Source: Paenibacillus montaniterrae (GTDB taxonomy: Bacteria; Bacillota; Bacilli; Paenibacillales; Paenibacillaceae). Taken from it: a stretch of 64,000 nt of DNA. This document shows positions 9,789 through 17,364 of the stretch, piece by piece. The stretch lies in assembly GCF_018403185.1 (NCBI RefSeq), contig NZ_BOSE01000001.1:620001-684000 (forward strand), read 5' to 3'. The translations under genes and the position numbers were made by a program. Within the stretch, counting starts at the first letter, position 1. Each line of letters begins with the position of its first letter. Under the pieces are notes generated by a model. It saw only the letters and a list, made by a program, of their open reading frames with translations. It was not told where the DNA came from and ran no database searches.

Positions 9789-10181
9789 ATGGAACAAAAA
9801 TGGAGCTTGTGGTTAATCAGGTATGCAGCTATTTTCGGGTTAATAGGAACGTATCTTGGGTCACATATGGCTGGCAGCATGGACTATGAATTTCGCCCCA
9901 TCCATGCGCATATTTTGCTGGTAGGCTGGCTTTCGGTATTCGCTTGGGGAGTGTTTTACAAGCTGTACACGATTAAATTCAAAAAGCTGGTTACGCTGCA
10001 CGGCTGGAGTGCGATTATAGGCTCCTTCGGCCTGACCGCGGGCATGTGGCTTTACTTCATCAATCCTTTTTCCTGGAATGAAACGTTTGTGCTGGTCTTT
10101 TTCATCGTGGGCGGCAGCGTGCTGCTGCTAGCCTTTCTCTTATTTGTCATATTGACCTTCCTAACGGAGAAAAGCAAATAA
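9789..10181 (+). CDS. four-helix CcoN-like membrane protein
   Basis: A 130-residue protein with four predicted membrane helices. The segment PIHAHILLVGWLSVFAWGVFYK resembles the heme-liganding helix of cytochrome oxidase subunit I in short stand-alone proteins often annotated cytochrome-c oxidase-like. The shared HAH...GW pattern suggests a heme or small-ligand role, but no activity can be claimed. It starts 10 bases after the kinase, behind GAGGGATAACT, and is the last gene of the operon before the terminator at 10,204. Confidence 0.7.
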   Translation: MEQKWSLWLIRYAAIFGLIGTYLGSHMAGSMDYEFRPIHAHILLVGWLSVFAWGVFYKLYTIKFKKLVTLHGWSAIIGSFGLTAGMWLYFINPFSWNETFVLVFFIVGGSVLLLAFLLFVILTFLTEKSK

Positions 10182-10203
10182 CTGCACTCATCTATCATTC
10201 AAA

Positions 10204-10251
10204 AGAGGTAGTTCAGAAAGTCAGTGAAAACAGACAATCTGAACTACCTCT
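10204..10251 (+). terminator. 14-bp hairpin closing the MMPL operon
   Basis: AGAGGTAGTTCAGA (10204-10217) is the exact reverse complement of 10238-10251, with a 20-base loop and then ATTTATAAT. It can serve the plus-strand operon and, read in reverse, the minus-strand cluster that ends at 10,299. Confidence 0.7.
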
Positions 10252-10298
10252 ATTTATAATCCTTTACCGTTGGAGCTAATCACTCCTCCAGTCGCGCG

Positions 10299-10706
10299 TT
10301 AGCTCAAAAGCAATGCCTTGCCATAGCTGAGCGCCAAAGCAAGCAGCGTGCCCAGCACAAGCCCTCCGACAATTTCTATCGGTTTATGCCCCATGCTTTC
10401 TCTCAGCCTCTCATCATCAGTTATCATGCGGTTGATTACTCTCGCATGTCGACCGACATGTCGCCTTAAGCCAGCAGCATCAATGATGACGATGAAGGTT
10501 ATCGCAACGCCCAGACCAAACATTGCGCTTGAGAAGCCCTCCTCCATGCCGATCAGCATAACAGTGGTCGTCATAATCGTCGTATGATTGCTTGGAAAGC
10601 CCCCGTTGCCGATCCGCTCCCGCGCATTGCCGTAGCGGACATGATTGATTATATATTTCAAGCCGCCTGCGATAACCCAGGCAAGGAAGGGCGCGATTAT
10701 ATACAC
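10299..10706 (-). CDS. DUF212 divergent PAP2-like membrane protein (YuiD-like)
   Basis: A 135-residue membrane protein of the DUF212 'divergent PAP2' family. NGGFPSNHTTIMTTTVMLIG carries the PSxH-type motif of acid phosphatases, and GLRRHVGRHARVIN and LRESMGHKPIEIVGG complete the family pattern. Close homologues are found next to isoprenoid-phosphate genes, so a lipid phosphatase role is plausible here. It is the last gene of a minus-strand cluster with a UbiA-type phosphoribosyltransferase 70 bases upstream. GTG start at 10,704-10,706 after AAAGGGGG. Confidence 0.8.
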   Translation of the reverse strand: MYIIAPFLAWVIAGGLKYIINHVRYGNARERIGNGGFPSNHTTIMTTTVMLIGMEEGFSSAMFGLGVAITFIVIIDAAGLRRHVGRHARVINRMITDDERLRESMGHKPIEIVGGLVLGTLLALALSYGKALLLS

Positions 10707-10776
10707 GACTTTTCCCCCTTTGCTCAGTTAGCTGCCAAGAGTAGCTCATGCGCTCTCTCGAGCCTTGAACAGGCTC

Positions 10777-11685
10777 TTAAACCTTTAGAATGAGGATAAC
10801 GGCAATGCCAAACACAAGCGTTGAAGCAAGAATTCCTTTATCCTCATACAACAGCTCCTCTGGCTTCCCTCCTTTGCCCAGCACATGTATCAAATAAAGA
10901 TAGCGAAACATCCCGTAAATCACACAAGGAATCGTCCACATCAAATAAATCGAGTGCTCAGATATAAAGGTATACAGAGAATAAGACATGATGGTCATCG
11001 CAGTAACGATGCCCGACAGCTGATTAAGCAGCGTCTCGGAATAGCTGACCAGCACCTTGCGATGCGAGGCTTTGTTATGCTCCAGCAGCAGCAGCTCATG
11101 CCTCCGCTTTCCTATTGCCAAAAACAATGAAATGCAGAATACGCACATCAAAAACCAAGACGTAAAGCCGGCATCGATGACCAGCGCCCCTCCCAGTGCC
11201 CGCAAGCCGAAGCCGCTTGCAATCATCATAATATCGAGAATAACGATATGCTTCAGCTTTAAGGAATAGGATACGTTCATAATAAAATAAGCCGCGAGCA
11301 AAAAGCCGAACGGTACATGCTGCAAAAATGCCGCTGTCAGCGAAAGGGTGAGCAGCACTGCGCCAAACAGCAGCGCGGTCATCGGATTAAGTCTTCCTGA
11401 GGCCATCGGACGCTTGGCCTTCTCAGGATGCTGGCGATCCGCTTCCCGATCAACATAATCGTTCAAAATATATACGCATCCGGAAACGAAGCAAAACAGT
11501 AGAAATGCTACAAAGCTGGCCATCAGGCCCTCCATGTTCATGCTGTCGGCTGAAAATAAAAATGCGCCAAATACGAGAAGATTTTTGCTCCATTGTCGTG
11601 GCCTCATTTGCTTGACCAATAACAGAGCGACTTCCATTAAAGCGGGTCTGCCTTCCAACGGAATCGTATTTTTGCCTAGCTCCAT
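10777..11685 (-). CDS. UbiA-family prenyl-phosphate phosphoribosyltransferase-like protein
   Basis: A 302-residue integral membrane transferase of the UbiA superfamily, in the branch of decaprenyl-phosphate phosphoribosyltransferase (Rv3806c-like). This branch transfers 5-phosphoribose from PRPP to a polyprenyl phosphate. RPRQWSKNLLVFGAFLFS, the metal-binding NDYVDREADRQHPEKAKRP motif (about residue 75-95) and GFGLRALGGA are typical. It sits between a PAP2-like protein and a GT2/flippase pair, which would fit dephosphorylation of the lipid-linked pentose and its use in a surface glycan. The epimerase pair (DprE1/DprE2) that makes arabinose is not in this window. ATG at 11,685 after GGAGGCGAAATAACG. 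Confidence 0.85.
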   Translation of the reverse strand: MELGKNTIPLEGRPALMEVALLLVKQMRPRQWSKNLLVFGAFLFSADSMNMEGLMASFVAFLLFCFVSGCVYILNDYVDREADRQHPEKAKRPMASGRLNPMTALLFGAVLLTLSLTAAFLQHVPFGFLLAAYFIMNVSYSLKLKHIVILDIMMIASGFGLRALGGALVIDAGFTSWFLMCVFCISLFLAIGKRRHELLLLEHNKASHRKVLVSYSETLLNQLSGIVTAMTIMSYSLYTFISEHSIYLMWTIPCVIYGMFRYLYLIHVLGKGGKPEELLYEDKGILASTLVFGIAVILILKV

Positions 11686-11731
11686 CGTTATTTCGCCTCC
11701 CTCCTTAAAGTAAAGCGCAAGGAAAAGCAGC

Positions 11732-12943
11732 CTATTTCCTGGCTGACTGTAAGGTAAGCCTGCGCGAAAAACGTCGTGTTAGCCTGCTGCTTAGTAGCCT
11801 TATGCACCTAAAGCTCAAAACGAGTAGCTTTTTCCATGTAAATACATTGCCTAAAAACTGCTTGATTTCTTTTCGTTCAAACAGGAACGACTTCGGGTAA
11901 TAGCGCACTTCACTTCTTGTATAGCCGAGCAGCTGAATCCATAGATGAAACGCTGCAGATTCAAGCTCGTCCCATACAATAACAAGATTTCCTGGCCTGG
12001 AGGAAAGCTCCTCAATCTTTTCCTTCAAGAGAGGCAGCTCCTCTTCGCTTTTAACGGTGAAATGATAGGTTTTCATATATCTTGCCGGCCGCATCAGTAT
12101 TTGCGGGACACGACGCGTAAAATAAGCAAGATTGATGCGCCAGCGCGGCAGCTCCTTATGCAGAGATGGGAATTTTCGATACATGCGCGCAATATTTTGA
12201 TCCCATTCAATCATTTTCTCTTGATTTTTCACATCGCCGAATGCTTCGCCATGATATTGATGCAGCGCCTCTATGCCAAGATGGGAGACGATGCGCATTC
12301 CTAGCAGGTAACAGCGATAGCCGATATCTGTATCCTCCATCCCCCAGCCCTTGTAATTCTCGTCAAATCCGTCTAGCTGCTCTAATACAGCTCTCGGCAG
12401 CGCCATATTGCAGGAAAATACACAGTGCCAGGGATGCTTCAGTGTCGCAATATTAAACGAATGAACGAGACTGTCAAAGTGACGCGCTTCAAAATAATCA
12501 AGCGTGCGGTAGTTTTTTTCGAAGATTTGCCCTGAGCGAACATCCTCAAGCGCAATGGGCTCCTTTAACATAAAGCGATAGGAAATAACGAGTAATTCCT
12601 TGTTCACCTCAAAATAGAGCTGCAGCTCTCGCAAATAATTTCGCTTGACAATCATATCAGCGTCTAAAAATACTACAAATTGTCCCTGCGCCCTTTTCCA
12701 GCCTGTATTGCGTACTCTTGCTCTGCAGGAATCCGGCGTTCGCTCCAAATAAATATAATGGAAGATATACGTTCTCGGTGTTTCTTGAATATACTGCAGC
12801 GTATCGTCGCTGGAGCCATCATCTACAACAATGACTTCATACGTGTTAGACTCAAAATCAAGCTGGTCATTCAACGCTTCCAGCGTATTATTAAGCAGCA
12901 CCTTATTATTATAGGTAGGTATAACTACACTGAATTTGATCAT
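11732..12943 (-). CDS. GT2-family glycosyltransferase
   Basis: A 403-residue cytoplasmic glycosyltransferase with a GT-A fold. It has VVIPTYNNKVLLNNTLEAL at the N-terminus, VDDGSSDDT (about residue 40), the DxD-type FLDADM (about residue 95) and the galactosyltransferase-like acceptor motif GWGMEDTDIGYRC (about residue 198). The last 120 residues are basic and may contact membrane or a partner. It overlaps the flippase gene by 4 bases (ATGA), so the two are coupled and probably act on the same lipid-linked glycan. Donor and acceptor sugars cannot be read from sequence. Confidence 0.88.
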   Translation of the reverse strand: MIKFSVVIPTYNNKVLLNNTLEALNDQLDFESNTYEVIVVDDGSSDDTLQYIQETPRTYIFHYIYLERTPDSCRARVRNTGWKRAQGQFVVFLDADMIVKRNYLRELQLYFEVNKELLVISYRFMLKEPIALEDVRSGQIFEKNYRTLDYFEARHFDSLVHSFNIATLKHPWHCVFSCNMALPRAVLEQLDGFDENYKGWGMEDTDIGYRCYLLGMRIVSHLGIEALHQYHGEAFGDVKNQEKMIEWDQNIARMYRKFPSLHKELPRWRINLAYFTRRVPQILMRPARYMKTYHFTVKSEEELPLLKEKIEELSSRPGNLVIVWDELESAAFHLWIQLLGYTRSEVRYYPKSFLFERKEIKQFLGNVFTWKKLLVLSFRCIRLLSSRLTRRFSRRLTLQSARK

Positions 12944-14271
12944 GCTGAACCCTCTCTTTCCAAGGGAACGGATTGAAAGTGGTAAAAGTATCGTATCGTT
13001 ATCCGCAGCGCGATAAGCAAACAGATGTTAATGACAATGACAGAGCTCATCCCGCCAATCATTCCCCAATGTTTTACAAGCACATATTGAAGATACTGAA
13101 GAGCTGGTATTGGAATAACCAATGCAGCAAACACACATCTGGCTGCCTTGACCCCATCCATAGCAATAACCGTTGTCATAAGCAGGTACATCATATTCAT
13201 CGCTATTCCTGCTGAGGTCAAGCCTACATAAGTCCAAGTAAGCGGAACGCCGTACAGCAACACGAGTACGGTCGTTAACATGGCTGCGCCGAGCCAAATA
13301 AGCATAAATATAGGTGCACTGTACTTCATCACCATTGCATCTACATCTCGCCGATTTAAAGCAGCAATCAAAGGCATAAACACGACAGCAAATACATCAT
13401 GAAACAACACTGAGCACAAATTGCGAATCGTATTTTGGTAGATCGAATAAACACCCAGCTCGTACTGCTCGCCAAAATGCGCTACATAAAATAAGTCGCT
13501 TGTAAACAGCAGTGCAGAAACGAGCCAGGAAAACATCGTAAATAAGCTATAGGAAAATAGCTTTTTTAATAGCTTGAAAGAGTATCGCCAAGGAGAGATT
13601 CCGCTTTTGAGGAGCGCGTGAACAAAGAAATATACATTTTGGACAATCAACGGAATCATATAGCTGGTTATTGATCTTTCTCCCAGCATATAAAGTCCAA
13701 TCGCTGTCCCGACTAAAAAAACAATAGATGCAATCAGCTTGTAGAGGCCAAGGCGAAAAAACAGCTGCTGACCGCGGAGAAACGATTCCGTCAAAATATA
13801 AAGGTTTATGCTCATAGCGAGCGCTACCGCGGCAATCCAGTTCATAAGCGGAAAGCCAAACCAGCTTTCTACAACTGGCGCTGCTGCTATTAGCAAAATC
13901 GAAGTCATGCATGATGGTATGAGATTCGCAATAAGCGCAGTTCCCATCAGTTCCTTGCTTTCTTCCTTCGTGGAGACGGGAACATACTTGATGACGCCAT
14001 TATGCAGGCCAAAAGTCAATGGAATCAGCATAATATTGGCAACACTGGCGATCAACGCGATTTGCCCCCATGTAATGACGCCAAGCTCACGAACAGCAAG
14101 CACATAGACGATTAGCGTTAACAGAAGCGACAACGCCTTGAATATAAAGGTGATGCCAAAGTTTTTAAGAAAGGCAGCGCTGCTCGGGCTTCGAGTCCAC
14201 GACCTCATTTTGGCTAGGACAGTCGCGGCTTGCCGCCATTTTCCAGCCACTAGTATACGCTTGTGCTCCAT
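12940..14271 (-). CDS. Wzx-type polysaccharide flippase
   Basis: A 443-residue protein with about 12 membrane segments of the oligosaccharide flippase (Wzx/MOP) family. It starts with a basic cytoplasmic stretch followed by NFGITFIFKALSLLLTLIV and VRELGVITWGQIALIASV, the usual first two helices. It would carry a lipid-linked glycan unit across the membrane. It ends overlapping the GT2 gene and begins 3 bases after the upstream membrane protein; the ATG at 14,271 has no clear ribosome site, so translation may depend on coupling or begin at a later Met. Confidence 0.86.
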   Translation of the reverse strand: MEHKRILVAGKWRQAATVLAKMRSWTRSPSSAAFLKNFGITFIFKALSLLLTLIVYVLAVRELGVITWGQIALIASVANIMLIPLTFGLHNGVIKYVPVSTKEESKELMGTALIANLIPSCMTSILLIAAAPVVESWFGFPLMNWIAAVALAMSINLYILTESFLRGQQLFFRLGLYKLIASIVFLVGTAIGLYMLGERSITSYMIPLIVQNVYFFVHALLKSGISPWRYSFKLLKKLFSYSLFTMFSWLVSALLFTSDLFYVAHFGEQYELGVYSIYQNTIRNLCSVLFHDVFAVVFMPLIAALNRRDVDAMVMKYSAPIFMLIWLGAAMLTTVLVLLYGVPLTWTYVGLTSAGIAMNMMYLLMTTVIAMDGVKAARCVFAALVIPIPALQYLQYVLVKHWGMIGGMSSVIVINICLLIALRITIRYFYHFQSVPLEREGSA

Positions 14272-14274
14272 AGC

Positions 14275-14961
14275 TTACGAGGTAATGACTGGCGCTGCTT
14301 CCTTCTTCCCTCTGCTCTGAACTCGTTTGGAAATTCGCTCGAACCATTTGTCCAACGGTGCAAACACGACGAGCAGAAACAACGGAATATGGCATAGCGC
14401 AAATATAATCGTTTCGTTAAAGGACGGAGCATGTCCCAAAAATACAATGATGTGATGCGCATAAATGAGTCCGCCTTCTGGAATTTCAACAGGGTTAATC
14501 GTGTAAAACGCCAAATCCAGAAATCCTGAGAAGAGCGTGATCGTGGCCAGCAGTGAAATTTTGATCGTTTTGCCAGGTGTTCCGCCCCCCATGCGATACG
14601 CGAAAGCGACGGAGAAATTAATCATTTGCACGACGAGCAAATAAAGCAGCGTGTACCATTCGCCAACCGTTTCGAAATTGGTTACGATGACGTTTCCTGT
14701 TACACCGAAGAAGCTGACTCTCGGGATTAAGTAGCCGAGAAAAACAATAAACGGTGCATAAACAAGCAAGTAACCATATTTCAGCTTGTTCGGGAAAAAG
14801 GCGATAAAGCCAAGAATGCAGCCATAGCTGGCCAGCTTGAGATACAGATGCCACAGCTTTTCAATCTCCGGCTCGCGCGGAATAGCGAACCATACCACCA
14901 GGAAGCCAATCATGCCGAGTAAAAGAAAAACAAGCCATAAATATCTGCGAATTAACTCCAT
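14275..14961 (-). CDS. six-helix membrane protein of unknown function
   Basis: A 228-residue protein with about six hydrophobic helices: residues 5-28, 42-58, 65-85, 100-125, 135-155 and 185-205. It also has a basic C-terminal tail. I do not recognise the family. It is the first gene of the cluster with the flippase, GT2, phosphoribosyltransferase and PAP2-like genes, and could be a membrane partner in the same glycan pathway. Of two in-frame ATGs, the second at 14,961 is 7 bases after GGAGG and is preferred; the first abuts the ribosome site. Confidence 0.72.
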   Translation of the reverse strand: MELIRRYLWLVFLLLGMIGFLVVWFAIPREPEIEKLWHLYLKLASYGCILGFIAFFPNKLKYGYLLVYAPFIVFLGYLIPRVSFFGVTGNVIVTNFETVGEWYTLLYLLVVQMINFSVAFAYRMGGGTPGKTIKISLLATITLFSGFLDLAFYTINPVEIPEGGLIYAHHIIVFLGHAPSFNETIIFALCHIPLFLLVVFAPLDKWFERISKRVQSRGKKEAAPVITS

Positions 14962-15126
14962 TTCCATCCCTCCATTTTTAATGATGTACAGCTTTTTATG
15001 TGCTGGTGCAGCTTATGTATGCCAATTATTGTATTGGATTCGTTCGAGCAGCACTAATGCCCATATGACTCGATTAACGCTAAAATGACTTTTTCTTACA
15101 AATTGTGCGTATTTTTCTACAAAATA

Positions 15127-15167
15127 GAAAAAGAGAGCCTCGCGAATTTATCACGAGACTCCCTTTT
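15127..15167 (-). terminator. intrinsic terminator of the GH5 gene
   Basis: On the minus strand GGGAGTCTCGTGA pairs with TCGCGAGGCTCTC (two G-U pairs) and is followed by a TTTTTC run. It lies 12 bases past the stop of the GH5 gene. Confidence 0.82.
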
Positions 15168-15178
15168 ATTTAAAGTCA

Positions 15179-16948
15179 TTAAAGCGTTGTTCCCCAAACT
15201 AAAACACCATTTTGATGAAGCGTCACCTTGCTCCAATCTGCAAATGCGGTTTTGCTTGCATCGAATGAATAATCATTTGCTTGATTAAAATCGGACCAAT
15301 CTGCTTTGGCAATGCGCAGCTGAATATCCCCGCTTTGCCCGCCTGGCTGAATGGAGCCCGCTGCTGCAGTAAAGCTGAGCTCAATATACGTATCCGCATT
15401 CGTTCCAGTTGTGCTGCCGAACGTTTTTTGCACGTTGGCCGAGCCAATCGCAGCCCAATCGACCCAAGCATCCAGAGCCTGATTGCCGTCCTTGGTGAAG
15501 TAATAACGAAGCGTCAAGTCGCTTAGCTGAACCGCTGCCGTGCCATTGTTTTTAATATTGAATTGCGGAGCAATTGTATTTGACGTTGCGCCAGAGCTGC
15601 TGTTGCGGTACTGAACGACCAAATCGCTTTGCGGAGCTGGAATGCTTTGCGGCTGAACGCTGACTTGAGTAGAATTTGCACTCTCTCCGTTTGCATTCAC
15701 CGCACTGACAACGTAGTAATACGTCGTTCCATTTGTCAAATTCGTATCTGTATAGCTCGTTGCGATTAGACCTGTCGCAACCGTCGTATAAGGACCACCG
15801 CTATTCAATGCCCGCTTCACATTATAGGAAGAAGCGCCTGTCGCTGCATTCCAGCTTAAAGCTGCCTGTCCATTTCCCGCCGCTGCGCCCAAGCCTGTCG
15901 GAGTAGCTGGTGTGGTGCTGGAGCCGCCATCGGGAATCGGAACATATCCTGGCGTTGTGTATATACCGTTAGGCACCGAGGTTGTAGACAATCCATTAGG
16001 TCCGTTTACGATCGTATTTCCCCATGCCGTCAAGCTGCCAGCCGGACCAGTCGCCAGGTCCAAATAATCAACTCCGCCGCTATTGCCATACCATGACCAG
16101 GCAAGCCAGCCAACTCCCAGCTGCTGCGTGTAGCTCAAAATCGTCGCTTCATCAACATCGCCAGCGGAATGATAATGGCCAAATTCTCCAATTATGACAG
16201 GCACGCCAATCGCTAGCGCATTGTCAATATTGCTTTTAACGGTTGTTGCATTGCCGCCAGCATACTCATACATATGAATTGAGAAAATTGTGTTGCCTAG
16301 CGGATCGGAATTAAACACAGCGTTGCCGTTGGTAAAGATCGAGGTTGGGTACTGTCCCCAGCCTGCCGCATCCACAACAAGCAAATTTTTAATGCCTGCA
16401 TTGCGCAGTGCCGGAATAGCCGCTTGATAGCCTGCCGCCCAGCCAGCTGCGCTCCATGAGCCAAACCATTCATTGGCAATATTGACAATGACGCGATCTT
16501 CCTTGCCAATTAACGCATCCTTAATACTGATCCAGTAATCTACCGCAGCATTTAATGCCGATACATTGTCCGAGCCTGTCGCATCATGCACCTCCAGCAT
16601 AGCAATCAGCTCATATTGATCGCATAATGCCAATACAGCTTCTACTGAGGCAAGATCATCTTTTGTCCATTGCTGGCCATTTGACAGTACAATTCGAACT
16701 GTATTGGCCCCGGTTGCTGCAATCGCCGGAATTGCAGTGCTTAAATCATTTTTATACCAGGTATGGGCGTGATTGACTCCTCTCATCACAAAGGGCTGAC
16801 CCGTTGCATCGTAGATTTGCGTCCCTACCACGGAAAATCCTTTGACAGAAGTTGCCGCCGAAGCCTTTGGCAACGGAGCTGTAAAAGACAGCACCAGCAT
16901 AAACGACAGCGCAAGCATCAGCATCTTGCGTATAACATTCACTCGCAT
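15179..16948 (-). CDS. secreted GH5 beta-mannanase-like enzyme with FN3 and CBM3
   Basis: A 589-residue exported glycanase. It has a signal peptide (1-31, cleaved near KASAA) and a GH5 catalytic barrel (about 35-330). The acid/base Glu is in VNIANEWFGSW and the nucleophile in VIIGEFGHYH; GVNHAHTWY, RIVLSNG and GWLAWSWYGN match the GH5_8 mannanase group. An FN3 module follows (about 350-435, TPTGLGAAAGNGQAALSWNA), then a CBM3 (about 440-589, DLVVQYRNSSSGATSNTIAP) that binds crystalline cellulose. The substrate is probably mannan in plant cell wall; an endoglucanase cannot be excluded. A palindromic LacI/CcpA-type operator lies 89 bases upstream. ATG 11 bases after GAGAGG. Confidence 0.92.
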   Translation of the reverse strand: MRVNVIRKMLMLALSFMLVLSFTAPLPKASAATSVKGFSVVGTQIYDATGQPFVMRGVNHAHTWYKNDLSTAIPAIAATGANTVRIVLSNGQQWTKDDLASVEAVLALCDQYELIAMLEVHDATGSDNVSALNAAVDYWISIKDALIGKEDRVIVNIANEWFGSWSAAGWAAGYQAAIPALRNAGIKNLLVVDAAGWGQYPTSIFTNGNAVFNSDPLGNTIFSIHMYEYAGGNATTVKSNIDNALAIGVPVIIGEFGHYHSAGDVDEATILSYTQQLGVGWLAWSWYGNSGGVDYLDLATGPAGSLTAWGNTIVNGPNGLSTTSVPNGIYTTPGYVPIPDGGSSTTPATPTGLGAAAGNGQAALSWNAATGASSYNVKRALNSGGPYTTVATGLIATSYTDTNLTNGTTYYYVVSAVNANGESANSTQVSVQPQSIPAPQSDLVVQYRNSSSGATSNTIAPQFNIKNNGTAAVQLSDLTLRYYFTKDGNQALDAWVDWAAIGSANVQKTFGSTTGTNADTYIELSFTAAAGSIQPGGQSGDIQLRIAKADWSDFNQANDYSFDASKTAFADWSKVTLHQNGVLVWGTTL

Positions 16949-17036
16949 TATACAATCATCCTCTCTTGGGCGTACCCTATATTCAGCTTCAAATTTTTTT
17001 GAGACTGACAGGATGTTATGATGTTGATTATCAATG

Positions 17037-17048
17037 GTAAGCGCTTAC
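17037..17048. promoter_or_regulatory. palindromic cre/LacI-type operator upstream of the GH5 gene
   Basis: GTAAGCGCTTAC is a perfect 12-base palindrome equal to the core of the ideal cre site. The same 12 bases recur at 55,520-55,531 before the sugar-transporter operon. CcpA or another LacI-family repressor is the likely binder. Confidence 0.72.
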
Positions 17049-17267
17049 TTTTCTTGCGGTGGCAAACCTCCTTTCTCCTAAATTAGCGGTTTTTAATGGC
17101 GCATGCATGAGTACTGCTTGATCACTCAAGCTATCAACATTTTAGTATAGCTGTAAATAACAGTAAATGGTCTGTATTGTCATCATGCTCTTTTCTTAAA
17201 ACAATTTTCAACCGTAGACAGTCTACAAGCATACTTACCTTAACCTTCATGATCGGCATACAAGCAA

Positions 17268-17323
17268 AAAGCTCCTCTGCAAGCAGCGGTTGGCTTCAGC
17301 CTGACTGCTTACAGAGGAGCTTT
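17268..17323 (-). terminator. terminator of the rhamnogalacturonan lyase gene
   Basis: AAAGCTCCTCTG (17268-17279) is the exact complement of CAGAGGAGCTTT (17312-17323), with an inner GCAG/CTGC pairing. On the minus strand the stem is followed by TTTTTGC. It lies about 40 bases beyond the PL11 stop codon. The rest of 16,949-17,267 shows no gene. Confidence 0.85.
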
Positions 17324-17364
17324 GTCGTCGTAATTGCAAGGCCCTTTCTCGTGTTTAAACTGCT

